DNA of 64,000 nt from contig CM056743.1 of the NCBI GenBank assembly GCA_029851415.1, forward strand, positions 28,594,405 through 28,658,404. The letters run 5' to 3'. Below the pieces are notes generated by a model, which was not told the DNA's origin, made no database searches, and saw only the letters and a program-made list of their open reading frames with translations. Positions 1-11,249 of the stretch are shown here, one piece after another. Both the position numbers and the translations under genes were made by a program. Source of the stretch: Eretmocerus hayati. Lineage: Eukaryota; Arthropoda; Insecta; Hymenoptera; Aphelinidae. Positions within the stretch are counted from its first letter, which is position 1. Each line of letters starts with the position of its first letter.

Positions 1-34
1 ATTTGCACTAATAAAAATGAATAATGCTTCCTTA

Positions 35-150
35 CAGTACATGGAAAGACCTTCAAAATGAGCCCTTATGAAGTCTTTTTCGGTCAAGTAGAGCCTAGTA
101 GTTCCACTTACAACATTGGAAAAAAAATTTTCGGGTGTCCTGAAACTTTT
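35..150 (+). pseudogene. Ty3/gypsy-type integrase C-terminal scrap (partial at window edge)
   Basis: Reading from about position 35 gives TVHGKTFKMSPYEVFFGQ. This matches the conserved 'H..T..SPYEVVFG' block just after the catalytic core of gypsy-type integrases and of their domesticated relatives. An in-frame stop lies immediately upstream (N-E-stop) and no recognisable domain continues downstream, so it is a decayed fragment. The rest of the element would lie left of the window. Moderate confidence, because the match is short. Confidence 0.45.
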
Positions 151-3100
151 GACCAGCAGTGTATGCCGATAAACTTCCAAGGTACTCTAGTTGTCAGCGA
201 TCAAAATCACACAAAATTTCATCAGGATTGAATCAACGATAACTTAACAAGCTACTCTGACGTACAGGTTATCATTAGATAAGCGTATGATTGTTCAGCA
301 AAAAAATAGCATGATTCATCAAAACTTGACAGGAATTCTGTTGAAGATTCCAGAGCCCTGCGTGCGCGATATAATGTTAGAACTAGAACTAATAGTCACT
401 GACGTTTCATTTCATTATTGTGCGTCACATAATTTTAGACAGACAGTTGACTGTTGATTGTTCGAGCCTGCACGAACTATGCTCTCGTAAAAAATAGCAC
501 AATCATGAATTTTTCTCTGTCGGAGTAATGATCCATCATTTTGATTGAGTGATCGTTTTGTGAATTGAAATCGATACAAGATGATAAGATCATGGTGATA
601 ATAAGCTTGAACAATAACGAGACACATTCTAGCGATGTAAATCAGCATTCACACAAAGTCAACTCCTAAAATGTAAAATTGTATGACGAGAAAAGAGTTG
701 AGGTTACGATTTAAGCATAAATAAGTATAGACCTTGGAAAATGCATACGATTTATGCTGATGAAATCAAACACTTGACAGTGTAAAAGATGTGCTATATA
801 AATATGAGACTCATCAGGCATTTGCCAATAATACGATTACATTTGAATTTTTAAAAGACAACCGTGCTTATGTCAATGAACTCTGGCAAGTTTGACTAAT
901 GGGTTTATGGTTAATTGTCTATCATTTGGTTTAACGTTCGATTCTAGAATATGATATTGATAGTTTCAGACGAGTTCTTCCAAGTCACGCGATTAAAAAT
1001 ACTTCAAAGTCCAATATATCGTGCAGCAAAAACCATATCGTACTCGAATGAGTTTCCAGATTTCTTATCACGAAAAAGCAATCAAGAGCTCGAGACATTC
1101 CGAAGATTGAGTGCGATCAATTAAGAAGGTTATGCAATTCTCATTTTTGTTTCTGAATGAATGCTACGGTTAATCCTACGCATAAAGTAGCCGTGGGACA
1201 CTAAGATCATGCATGAATTTACGGGACCTCAAACTTCTGACGAACACTTCAAAATTTAATTATGTACCCTGTCACTACTTTGTCTCTTCCAGCTGACGTT
1301 TATCGGTTCCCAATAATTTGTGATAGTTTTCTTTGTACTGCATTGAAGAAATCTGAAAAATATCTGGCACTACAAAAAACATAATGGAACACCAATGAAG
1401 TCTTGCTCATAATGAAGTGGTGAAAGCAAGAAAAATAGAAATCGAAATGTTTTCAAAATTCTAATTCCGACATTTTTCACCATTTTTCGACCCCAGAAAA
1501 ATATTCTGATGAGAAAAATAGCATCTCTGTGTCCAGAGGCAATTCTCTTGTGAATGGGTTGATTTGTATTTAATTTGTACAGGAAAGTACATTTTGACTT
1601 GAGGAAACATGCTAACCCTTTCAGCCAATTTAGTAAATACATAGGAATCACAACATTAAGAGTCATTGAATTGGAATTTCCCAAAGGTAACCTATAAATA
1701 ATCATATGATTGTGTGCATTCAGCATAACACAGATAGAAAAAAATGAATTCTTACCGCTAATTCTAAAAGGTTATGTTACGAACAAGTACGAATGTGAAT
1801 GAGAAGGCTCCTTACGAATGAAACGGAGACGAATATGAGGTGGTTTCACCAAAAAATTTACCTTTGTAGAGGGGAAATGAATCAAAGTACCCTTGTGCAA
1901 GTTTCCATGCACTGCACAGTTGTTGTTATTATCTCTTTCTTCCGACGTGTATTGGCGTATCACGCTGTGCAACGATCAAATCGAATAACTCAGCAGGATT
2001 CATCTACAGAATTGCAATCTCAGAATACGAATGAACGCGGAAAGATGAATCGATAAACCTCATACACAGACAAGAAAAGATAAAAAATTTTATATCGACG
2101 TAAAATTGGTATGAAATTGACATTCAAGGATGAAATCGTTTTCCTTGAACGAAATTTTGAGTAATACGGGCCAAGAAACCAATACCCAATTCCAATTGGC
2201 CTCAGTAAAATTTGAACATGCGGGTTTGGAACTTTTCATTATACATATGACGATTTCATGTGAATCACCCATGTATATAATCCTATACACCACATCACTT
2301 TAACGCGTACGAGTAAACACATCCAAGTGTTATTTCAACCTATTTCAGTTTCACGTACGCCCAAATTTATACGTGACTGTCGAGTGATCGGTAAGTACAC
2401 AAGAATAAAAAAAAGAAGAAAAATAATCCTACATCTCCTTTCTCTCCATGTACTTCCCTTTTGGTACATACACTTATGTATCAAACCCACGCGGAGCAAA
2501 AGCTGCTTTCTTCACGCTTTTGCTCAACCTAAATGTATGTATAAGTGTAAAGTACACATCTTGCACGTCCTCGATTTCCAAATTTTACCGAACGTATTAA
2601 TTTTATAGCCACTTCTATCTTGATTTCTATCGCTAAAATATCTGCGTGTATTTCATTTCATGGATCGGTATTGATTGATTTGATCGGTAAAAATTGGTAT
2701 ATCAGATCGGTATTAGAATTTTGAAATTATTAAAAGAAGTATGATGGAGGTTATTTTGATAAGGGGGAGTTAGAAGAAGTGCGTGGGTGGCATAGTTCAT
2801 GGTATCGAAAGATCGGTTAAAGTGAGTCACCAAGAGGTTCAAGTAATATATCTCGTATACATATTATACCGGCTATCCTTGAATAATGTGAGTGACGAGG
2901 CAACCGATGCTGAGAGTATAATATGAATATATAAGGTGTGAGTAAATAATTCTATAGGACTAGACGTTGAGAACCAGTTTTTTTTTTCGCAAAGGAAGCG
3001 ATCGGCCATCGCACCTCGTTACCAATCTTCTCTCATGTTTTCATCGTTCTAGACCTTGGAGAAGCTGTGATCAATCTAGCAGTGTCAACGAGATACTTTT

Positions 3101-5340
3101 CACACTTTGATCAATTTTATTCGTTAGAAGGTTATGTATCAAGCCTACATATCGCCAGAACGCGCATGCGACCGATTTACAACCGATTTTTCTTACTATT
3201 TATAGAAACTCATCGAATAATTTCAATATGTGAGCCTGTCAGACTATCTTCTCAAAACTGCGACAAAAAAATTCTCATTCATAATCAGAATTGTAATTAT
3301 TCGATTTGAATGAAAGAAAATCGGTAAGACGCACAATACCGATCACTTCAAAAACTAAAACCGATCGGATCATTTTCATTCGCTCTTGCGTACACAAAAC
3401 AGAATAACGCCGCAGCGTGTGTAAAGCGCAACAGGATCTTCTCTCCCCTCAAGCATCGCATGTTTCGATGAACATCGACGATCTAGAATATCCGCCACAA
3501 CCATCCATGCAACAGCGCAAAGGCAGCCTCACCTCTCAAATCGACTCGGTAAACATCGAGTTCTCGAGGTTCTCGATCGCGTCGTAGCACACCTGATGAG
3601 CGTCTCGCTTCCCCACCCAAAACACACACACACACACCCACATAATCTCACATATAGCAGACAGCGTTTCAGCCGTCCTGCTTTTTTACCTCAAAAAAAA
3701 ATCGGTATGGATAAATTTTTATAATCGATCAAAAGTATTTTTAAAAATCTTACCTCGAACACGTTCGATTTTTTGGAAAATTCTCGTAGCCGTTGTGGTC
3801 CTGCAGCTAATTCACAAATATATATTTTTTGAGAGGAACACACGGGGATATCACCTGGCGCGTTTTAGTAGTAGTAGTAGTAAGAAGTAGGAATAAGGTG
3901 GGGGTAAACAGCACACAAAACTTTGAAAGCACTCGCGAACGCGAACGAGCGAGCGGCCGTCGTGAACACCTCAAGACCTCAACCGACGATACACTGGTTG
4001 GATACTAAAACTGATCGGTATAAGAGGTATAAGCAGGAGAGAGCGAAAACCCAGACACAGTCAGGACAGGCATGTATACTGAGAATGGGTGAAAAAGACT
4101 TGGTGTGGGGCCTCAGGTGGGGGATATAACGTCATGGCGGCTGATAGAAATATATATATAGATATATAAATGTATGGATAAATGGGGACTTATTTGTGTG
4201 CGCGTAATATACATGAAAAAATAGTGATGCTGCGGAAATAGTTGAGGTAGAGGTTTGTTTATTTTCTTGTCGTTTTTGAGGTGAGATTTAGTAAAACATG
4301 TTCCATGAGCACGGTATTATTGAACGAACTTTTACTGTCAACTTTTGTTCGGAATGGTAATTTTTTATATCAGAAATAACAGCCAATTGGTATCAAAATC
4401 GTCCAAGTAGGGGCTTCAGGGGAAGAATCAGATTCTCCAATGTTTTAATCGTTTATCGTTAATACTTGTCAATCAAAATTTTTGGGTCGGAATGAAAGTT
4501 TCATGAAGGTTCTACTCGTGATCTCGAGTTTACATCCCACCTGAGGAAAAAATTTTCCTCTCTCTCTTTCCCTTTTCAAATAAAATCCTTCGTGCTTACG
4601 AGGATGCGACTCAAGGATTTTGATGTAATTTTTGGAAATATGAGATGAGAAAGAAATATTATGAGAAAGGTTATTCGTGGAAGATATTGTGCTTGTTTCG
4701 ATCATCTTTTATTGCTGGGGGTTTTCAAAGTGGTGAAAGGACAATAAGAGTTTACCACTGACATGCGACAGAAGTGGCCAAGTACTAGATGGTTTGAACG
4801 TCCTTCATTACAAAATTTCATCTTCGTTAACCGCTTGCGAGACAGATTATCATTTGTCCTATTGATCCCATATCTATTTCATAAGTATTTTATATCGGCA
4901 GGTCTTCGACCCTCTGCCGGACATGTATGTCCATTTTTAAATCTGACATTCGATGGATATGATCGAGCATCATATTCATCACTCGTGGTTCTTATCTTCA
5001 TTGTCGTATATAATATGGCTCTCACATACTTCAATCCTATCTGACTCCGCCGTACTCGATACTTTGTATACATATACCTATGGTACCAAAATTTTGAGCC
5101 TATTCATCCAAGTCGACATGATCTGGTTTGACTTGAGAGTTCACAATTTATTTCATGAAGTAGCTTTGATTCTGCAGGCATAGTGAGCCCTTGCGGTTGG
5201 ATCCAAGATGGTTCCAGACGTATATTTCATTTTCGTACAGACATATACAAAAGATATCTTGATTGAGATCTCGGAGACCGGACTTATATTGATTTTAAAG
5301 GTAAGCTAATACGTTGCACCAATGGGATCCTTGTGCTATC
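151..5340. other. Non-coding host sequence, no supported gene
   Basis: About 5 kb of AT-rich sequence with only short, unrelated open frames, none with a recognisable domain or a convincing exon chain. Small simple repeats are visible: a CA run near 3624-3640 and a TAG run near 3868-3880. The stretch around 3400-3640 and 3930-3990 is richer in CpG than its surroundings. That could mark a promoter, but no adjoining gene could be identified. Confidence 0.5.
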
Positions 5341-6508
5341 TCTTTCAGTGTCATTTCTGGATCGTTTGTCAGAAAGGATCAAAATATCGTTTTGAGCTAC
5401 TTCATTTTTATCAAGGTTTTTGTCATTCTCGTGGTTTCAGGCGTCTCGATTACCTTCTGTGTTCAAATTTATCGTCAAATGTCGCCAAGTTCAAGTCCGA
5501 AAATGCTAACGGACTCAAAAGTACATATGTAGTAAGCAGACGAGGTGTCTTGTGGTGGCTCCAAGGGAGTAGACGGCAGCTTGAGTACACATTTTGTATG
5601 AAGAGTTTCTAGGTACAAAGTGACACATTAGGTTTCAGAACGACCTATGGGAATGGATTATCAGATGCATGTGAAATATTATCTAATCATTGAGGGGACT
5701 GAAAGCAAAGATATAACCGTTTCCGGGCTGAATTGAAGGGCTCCAACCTCTCCTCCGAAGAATGCAGATTCCCACATTTTCAAGTAATTGGTTGATGAAC
5801 GAGAGATGTCTTCCTCACAACTCTTCGACAATACTTCGGTGGAATTCGGAAATGAATCTTTCACAACAGACTACATTGATTGATGGAAACGGGAGTTTCA
5901 TTTAATCTTGTTCGATTGTGGGGATCAGAAATTATATATACGGAAAAAAATTTCTCGCTCAAAATGAATTCTCTACTGAACTCAACAGAATTTTGTATCA
6001 AATATCAGGCAGTGTACAACTTGACAGGGTCTTGATGTCTCGTAAGGAAGTCGTGAGGGGAGGTATTCAGAAAAACTAGATTCGATTCACCGAGGAATTC
6101 GAGATTTCTCACTCGAGACCCGTCAATTAGAAAAGATTCAATTGAGTTGTCCATGATTCCTTTTAGCATACATGGATCATACATGGATATGGTTATTCAC
6201 CATCTCTATTCATCTCAAAATGATCAATACATTCATACACACATTCACACAAACCCGGACATCAACCGACGAAGATTAGTTATTTGAGCAACTGTGATGA
6301 AGATGGGGTGGACGTATAACTCACAATCGACAGGTGCTTACCACTGGCCAAACAAACTGATGTGTCAGTGAAGATTTTTGAAGGACGCAAAAAGATGAGA
6401 ATCTGCTGCCACGGATACAATTTTCCTCTTTGAAAAACAAAAACATGTAGAAAAAAAAGGGTAGGATAGGGGCGAGGGATCCCATTCGGTTGAAAAAAAA
6501 GGCAAAAA

Positions 6509-6626
6509 GTCAACAGCACGCGGGGTTCCCAAGCGGTCACCCATCCAAGTACTAACCGCGCCCAACGTTGCTTAACTTCGGTGATCGGACGAGAACCGGT
6601 TTTTTCAACGTGGTGTGACCGTTGAC
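6509..6626 (-). rRNA. 5S ribosomal RNA gene (copy 1)
   Basis: The minus strand reads as a standard 118-nt animal 5S rRNA. It starts GTCAACGGTCACACCACG, has the internal control region AAGTTAAGCAACG (box A), TACTTGGATG (intermediate element) and GGATGGGTGACCGCTTGGGA (box C), and ends GCTGTTGAC. A run of five T follows at once, as expected for RNA polymerase III termination. The 5' and 3' ends pair as helix I. It differs from its inverted partner at one visible base (GGTCAC versus GGCCAC). It may be functional, but it is a dispersed pair rather than part of a long array. Confidence 0.85.
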
Positions 6627-7126
6627 GTCTGCATAGCTCCTCATGGCCTACATGATGTTCCGAGTCCTATTGCGAAAACTTCGAGGATGAATCCTGGTTG
6701 ATTTACGATTATCATAATATTCTAGATCAGTTCTACGTTGCAGTGACTAAGTTCGGCAAGAAACTTTCGTCGGACCCTGTGAAAGATATCCAGATCGAGC
6801 AAGTAGCTCCAGATGACCAGGTACTGGTTATTGACCATCGGATTCCTATTATCTCTACAAGAAGTGAGCCTTCCAATATCTCTATGGCCTTCCGTCGGCA
6901 TAGTAGAGAGTATCAATGCGACAATAGGTGACTGTAATCCGCGCGAAGTGATCTCATGATCCAGTGTCGCGAGATAAATCCAAGCTGTGACATATACAAT
7001 CCACAGCATATTTCTGGATTGTGTTCTCAGAATACAAAGTTTTTCCATTGGGAGGACAAAATATTTCAAAAAAAGAAGATGAGCGGAGGATGAGAAATCT
7101 CAGTCGGTTACCAAAAAGAGCAAAAA

Positions 7127-7244
7127 GTCAACAGCACGCGGGGTTCCCAAGCGGTCACCCATCCAAGTACTAACCGCGCCCAACGTTGCTTAACTTCGGT
7201 GATCGGACGAGAACCGGTTTTTTCAACGTGGTGTGGCCGTTGAC
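7127..7244 (-). rRNA. 5S ribosomal RNA gene (copy 2)
   Basis: A second full-length 5S gene in the same orientation, 618 bp upstream of copy 1 in transcription sense. Its internal promoter boxes are intact and a T5 terminator follows GTTGAC. About 110 bp of 5' flank (the ATGGCC... and GGATTCAATAC-like sequence) is recognisably shared with copy 1, so the pair arose by tandem duplication of a 5S unit that included flanking DNA. Confidence 0.85.
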
Positions 7245-7378
7245 GTCCACACGGCTCTTCATGGCCAATATGGTGTATTGAATCCTATTGAGCAGAACTT
7301 GGAGGATAATCCTAGTTAATTAAGGATATTACGAGTATCATGAGTAATTTTGTAGATTTTTCGTCCTTGATGTTAAAT

Positions 7379-7735
7379 ATATGAGTTGATTATTTGATCT
7401 TCATCGATCTTGAAGGACGGTGGGGAACTGAATAAATTCCCAAAATTTCATGAAAGAAATTTTATTGCTACGTTTCGTCCACTAGGTTTCGTGGACCTCA
7501 TCAGGCTTCAGGTTTCTGTTATGACATATAAAGATAGAAAATATGAAATTTTTTACAAATGATGGATGTGTAAAAATACGTTGCAATCAAATCTCATATG
7601 CCGGCCAGAACAAAATTTGTATCCCATACCACGAACGTTTATTCGAAAAATGTAATGCTCTGTTCAAACATAACGATATTCACACTCTTCCAAAAGTTTC
7701 CAAGTCATTAAGTTCAATAGTAAAGTTAGGCGAGG
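7379..7735 (+). mobile_element. Penelope-like element fragment (GIY-YIG region start), left copy
   Basis: The first ~140 bases match, in antisense, a Penelope terminal-repeat segment with a hammerhead-type core. From about 7543 the plus strand encodes NQISYAGQNKICIPYHERLF and similar, the linker ahead of the GIY-YIG endonuclease of Penelope-like elements. The inverted partner at 10334-10977 continues into the endonuclease proper, but this copy loses similarity after LGEDQLDTF. It is a 5'-truncated remnant with an inverted terminal piece at its front. Confidence 0.65.
7467..7506 (-). ncRNA. Hammerhead-type ribozyme core (left Penelope fragment)
   Basis: The minus strand reads GCCTGATGAG, then GTCCAC...GTGGAC as stem II, then GAAAC. 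These are the conserved CUGAUGA and GAAA boxes of a hammerhead ribozyme separated by a 6-bp helix. Penelope-like elements are known to carry such ribozymes in their terminal repeats. Helices I and III and a GUH cleavage site could not be confirmed by eye, so activity is uncertain. Confidence 0.5.
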
Positions 7736-7739
7736 ACCA

Positions 7740-9700
7740 ACTAGACACATTTCGCCACCGAAGTTTTTTATACACGCTTTTCTTTAAATTTCACTCGCTG
7801 GAAAGCGACATGATATCGTGCACTGAGTCGCGTTCAAGATGTGTCTATTCCCATTTATGGGCATTGAAACTAGGGGAGATCAAGGCTCTTGTTTTTGGGT
7901 TGAATCTTTCCATTCGATGACGTCAATCGTGGTCTAGATAATTATCTTTGATGCTCCCATGTTCTACCAGAATCTTAGAATCTTGGGCGACCAATTATTG
8001 CTCTCAAGATATCTACACTTTTCATATTAGAACTCGCGGATTTTAGTTCGAATAGGTGTAATTGTGTGAGTGCCTGTATGTATGATTGAGTTTGCGTGTA
8101 TCCGTGTTTTCTCTCTATAGCCTAGTAAGTTTAGTGACAAATTCGATGTGCTGTTATGGCTCGCGTCTGTTACACGAGCAGGACTAGAGATGCGTGGCGT
8201 CCTCTTTATTCGTGATGCATGCCAAATTCACATGTGGAATGTGTGCTCAAAAAAGGCGCGATTCATTCGATTTTATTTAGCTGAGCAGCTGCGCTATGGA
8301 CCCTCAAGATACGATTTTCCACATCTGGCTTGACCCAGATAGAATATTCGAATATAGTTGTATCTTTTTCGGCAACCGCTTGAATTTTACTCATTTGGAA
8401 TATGCGTTATTTGATACTCTCCATATATGGTCATACACTTGTACCCATTAGGCGATATCTTTGCGGTGTGATCGGATGCTGCGATTTGGGTCACGATTCC
8501 TGGAAAACAAGCAGCTGGGCTTTTTGGTTTTTTCCTCAATGACCCCAATTTGTCGACTGATCTATTTGCTGTTGGGAAATCCTCTTTTTACAGATATACC
8601 TACGCACACTTGAAAGACGAAACGATGACGACGACACTGCCTTCAACTATATGGAGAGATAGAGTGACGAGGGTCAAACCACCAGATGAAACCTGAGCCG
8701 ACCTTTGAACCATCTGCTGACTTTTTTTTCGGAACATATGCTGATATTTTATGAGGGCTGACTTTTGATGACGCACGGCCTGACCCAATCTTCACCCTCA
8801 AAACTAGGACATCTTACGTTACAGAACCGACTAAATGCCAATGACGCACGAATTGACCCAATTTCCATCACCATAACTGGAGCAGCTGACGCAATGGTGC
8901 CCTATTCTAATACATTGGGCCGAGGAGTATATAAGCTGGCACATCAAGAGCCTCGGGGCATTATCATTCTTACTAGCCAAGAGCTACCAAACACGTGGCC
9001 ACGATAAATCTATTGTAACTCAGATTTTAGAATATAGCAACTCAGTTTTCACTCTTAGTATTTCAATACTTTTATCCTGTCGTACCCACGACCCATCATT
9101 TAGATCTAGTATTTGAATCTAGACAGTTCTCGAATGAATATCATCTGATATTCGAGTATCTGGCGCTACTTCAATTTAACGCGCGCCGCACGAGAAATGG
9201 AACGAGCATTGGAATAAAGCTGATTGTCTCATCAGCAGCGAGCACGAGGAGCCACCAGTCCACCAGAAGTCCCTCTCTGCACTCTGGGGCATAACAGTGC
9301 TATACGACAGGCCACATGGAGAGCGAGAACAGCGAGAACCAGCGGCAGGTTTGAACACGCCCTTTCTTACACATAGACAGGATTCGCGCGCTATCTGTAT
9401 TGCTATGCATGATTTATAACAGTGTTTATCCGCGCTCGTCAATCTCGCGATGAAAAATTGAACACCCATCAGGGTTGACTGAACAACTAAACCAAACCAA
9501 ACTCCACCAAACATTTGGTGAAACAGGGCGGTATAGGTCGAATGGTCGATGCATCTTGTCCGGCAGCTGGCGGCGCGGCGCGCGCACACGCAGGCTGTCT
9601 GAATCAGAGATGACCACGGTTTTCACGATCTTATGTTTTTCAGTGAGATGGATATGCTTTACGCTAACCCATCTCACTAAAAAAGATAAAATAAAAAAAG
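7740..9700. other. Spacer between inverted arms, no supported gene
   Basis: No domain-bearing reading frame is visible. A short motif, TGACGCACG followed by TGACCCAAT-like sequence, occurs twice near 8768 and 8840. Otherwise the stretch is unremarkable. Confidence 0.4.
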
Positions 9701-10333
9701 GTTAGTGAAAAATTGAGTTTTTACGATACGCTTTTATTCACGAATCTAATGTTCTTCTCAACAACTAAAAAGCATAAAATAATCTGAAATTTCATCGGCA
9801 AGTCCAGTTCATTTTGAGTAAAATCGTATGCTATGCAGTTGCCCATACCTCTTTTCGTAAGAAATAGTTTTTGATCCTAGTCTTTATCTATGTCTTGGGG
9901 AACTCTCTCGACCAAATATGATGAATGTTAGAAAACATTAACTATACCATAACTATAGACGATGAAAGCGTGGTGTGCTATTGTTCCAGACTTAGAATTC
10001 ACGATTGCCAATGAAGAAATATCCATGGATCAATCAATTCTTGCCCGGAAACTCAGCACACCACGCCTTCATCATCTATAATTATGGTATAGTAGATGTA
10101 TTATAACCTTCATCATAATTGGTCGAGAGAGTTCCCCAAGAGATAGATAAAGACAAGGATCAAAAACTATTTTTCACGATAAGAGACATGAGCAACTGCA
10201 TAGCATACGATTTCACTCAAAATGAACTGGGCTAGCCGATGAAATTTCAGATCATTTTATGTTTTTTAGTTGTTGAGAAGAACATCAGATTCGTGAATAA
10301 AAGCGTATTGTAAAAACTCAAATTTTTACTAAC
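9701..10333. mobile_element. Foldback (hairpin) non-autonomous element, 633 bp
   Basis: The element starts GTTAGTGAAAAATTGAG and ends with the imperfect reverse complement CTCAAATTTTTACTAAC. The two arms of about 270 bp pair almost end to end around a short loop near 10000 (AGCACACCACGC against GCGTGGTGTGCT). There is no coding capacity. It interrupts the C-terminus of the Penelope GIY-YIG frame that resumes at 10334. The flanks are A/T runs (AAAAAAAG and CTTTTTT), so a target duplication cannot be read cleanly and the superfamily is undetermined. Confidence 0.65.
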
Positions 10334-10977
10334 CTTTTTTATTATTGATGCAGTTTTCATCGAATTTAATATGGATCATCTCAGAAATCAACCGTTTTTT
10401 CCAATTTTTCTCTGTGTCAAGAATTTTGGTTTGATCCCAATAGGAATCATGTTTATCTTTAAGTCTATGAACGGAAACTACGGACTTTTTATCTTTGTTT
10501 GTAACATGATCATTAATACGTGTACCTAGTTATCTTTTTGTCTCTCCTACATACGTTGCTGGGCAGTCTTTGGACTGAAATTTATAAACAACACCAGTTT
10601 TGCTGAATGTGTCTAGTTGGTCCTCGCCTAATTTTACTATTGAACTTAATGACTTGGAAACTTTTGGAAGAGTGTGAATATCGTTATGTTTGAACAGAGC
10701 ATTACATTTTTCGAATAAACGTTCGTGGTATGGGATACAAATTTTGTTCTGGCCGGCATATAAGATTTGATTGCAACGTATTTTTACACATCCATCATCT
10801 GTAAAAAATTTTATTTTTTCTATCTTTATATGTCATAACAGAAACCTGAAGCCTGATGAGGTCCACGAAACCTAGTGGACGAAACGTAGCAATAAAATTT
10901 CTTTCATGAAATTTTGGGAATTTATTCAGTTCCCCACCGTCCTTCAAGATCGATGAAGATCGAATAATCAACTCATA
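10334..10977 (-). pseudogene. Penelope-like element GIY-YIG endonuclease remnant, right copy
   Basis: The minus strand encodes the linker NQI..AGQNKICIPYHERLF, then a GIY-YIG-type endonuclease: TGVVYKFQSKDCPATYVGET, later DSYWDQTKILDTE and KRLISEMIHIK. These are the order and motifs seen at the C-terminus of Penelope-like proteins. An in-frame TAA follows GETKR, so the copy is inactive. Its front carries an antisense terminal-repeat piece with a hammerhead core. It belongs to the right arm of the inverted duplication and is closely related to 7379-7735. Confidence 0.75.
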
Positions 10978-10979
10978 TA
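10607..10979. repeat. Right arm of the inverted duplication, proximal part
   Basis: Reverse complement of about 7379-7735. It is continuous, before the TIR element inserted, with 19937-22000: joining ACTCATA with TATTTAAC recreates the intact left-arm sequence (GTTAAATATATGAGT) once one TA copy is removed. This proves that the 8.96-kb element at 10980-19936 arrived after the duplication. Confidence 0.85.
10851..10890 (+). ncRNA. Hammerhead-type ribozyme core (right Penelope fragment)
   Basis: The plus strand has CTGATGAG, a 6-bp stem II (GTCCAC with GTGGAC), then GAAAC and GTAGC. It lies antisense to the neighbouring GIY-YIG reading frame, consistent with an inverted terminal-repeat piece joined to a truncated Penelope copy. 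Outer helices were not verified. Confidence 0.5.
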
Positions 10980-11219
10980 CAGTCTGATCCATTAAGTGTG
11001 TACATGCCATAACCGGGATGTGGAAAAAAATTTGTATTTTCAAACGAGTTATTTGTAAAAATTCGTAATAGCTGTCAGAATTTGTAACTTTTGATAGAAA
11101 TATGATTCTTAATCATTACATTTGAAATGTTTGGAAGCGGGTGCCAACTTCACACGCGTAATGTTTTACCTTCCAACCATCACATAACAAACACGTGTTT
11201 ATTATGTAATGATTATTGT
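10980..11219 (+). repeat. Left terminal inverted repeat
   Basis: About 240 bp, reverse-complementary to 19697-19936. It includes the internal block AATCATTACATTTGAAATG and AAACACGTGTTTATTATG. Similarity stops just after GTAATGATTATTG. Confidence 0.85.
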
Positions 11220-11249
11220 GGCAACTCCTCCTGGTATTTGCAAATGATC

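Larger units (their letters stand above)
5345..7735. repeat. Left arm of large inverted duplication carrying two 5S rRNA genes
   Basis: This segment reappears in reverse complement as 10607-10979 plus 19937-22000. The translated spacer between its two 5S genes (115 codons) is identical in both arms, and an 85-codon stretch near 5345-5612 differs at only two residues, so the duplication is recent. Similarity fades near 5345 on the left and near 7735, just after the GGACCAACTAGACAC motif. The right arm was later split by a TIR element inserted at a TA dinucleotide. The sequence between the arms (about 7740-10600) is unrelated. Confidence 0.85.

Noticed and set aside
3923..4129. 68-codon frame in a CpG-richer patch, possible first exon
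   Set aside because: No splice partner or domain; composition alone is not enough.
6722..7069. A 115-codon frame, identical in the two arms (also 20247-20594)
   Set aside because: It lies in the spacer between 5S genes; identity reflects the recent duplication of DNA, not protein constraint, and it has no recognisable domain.
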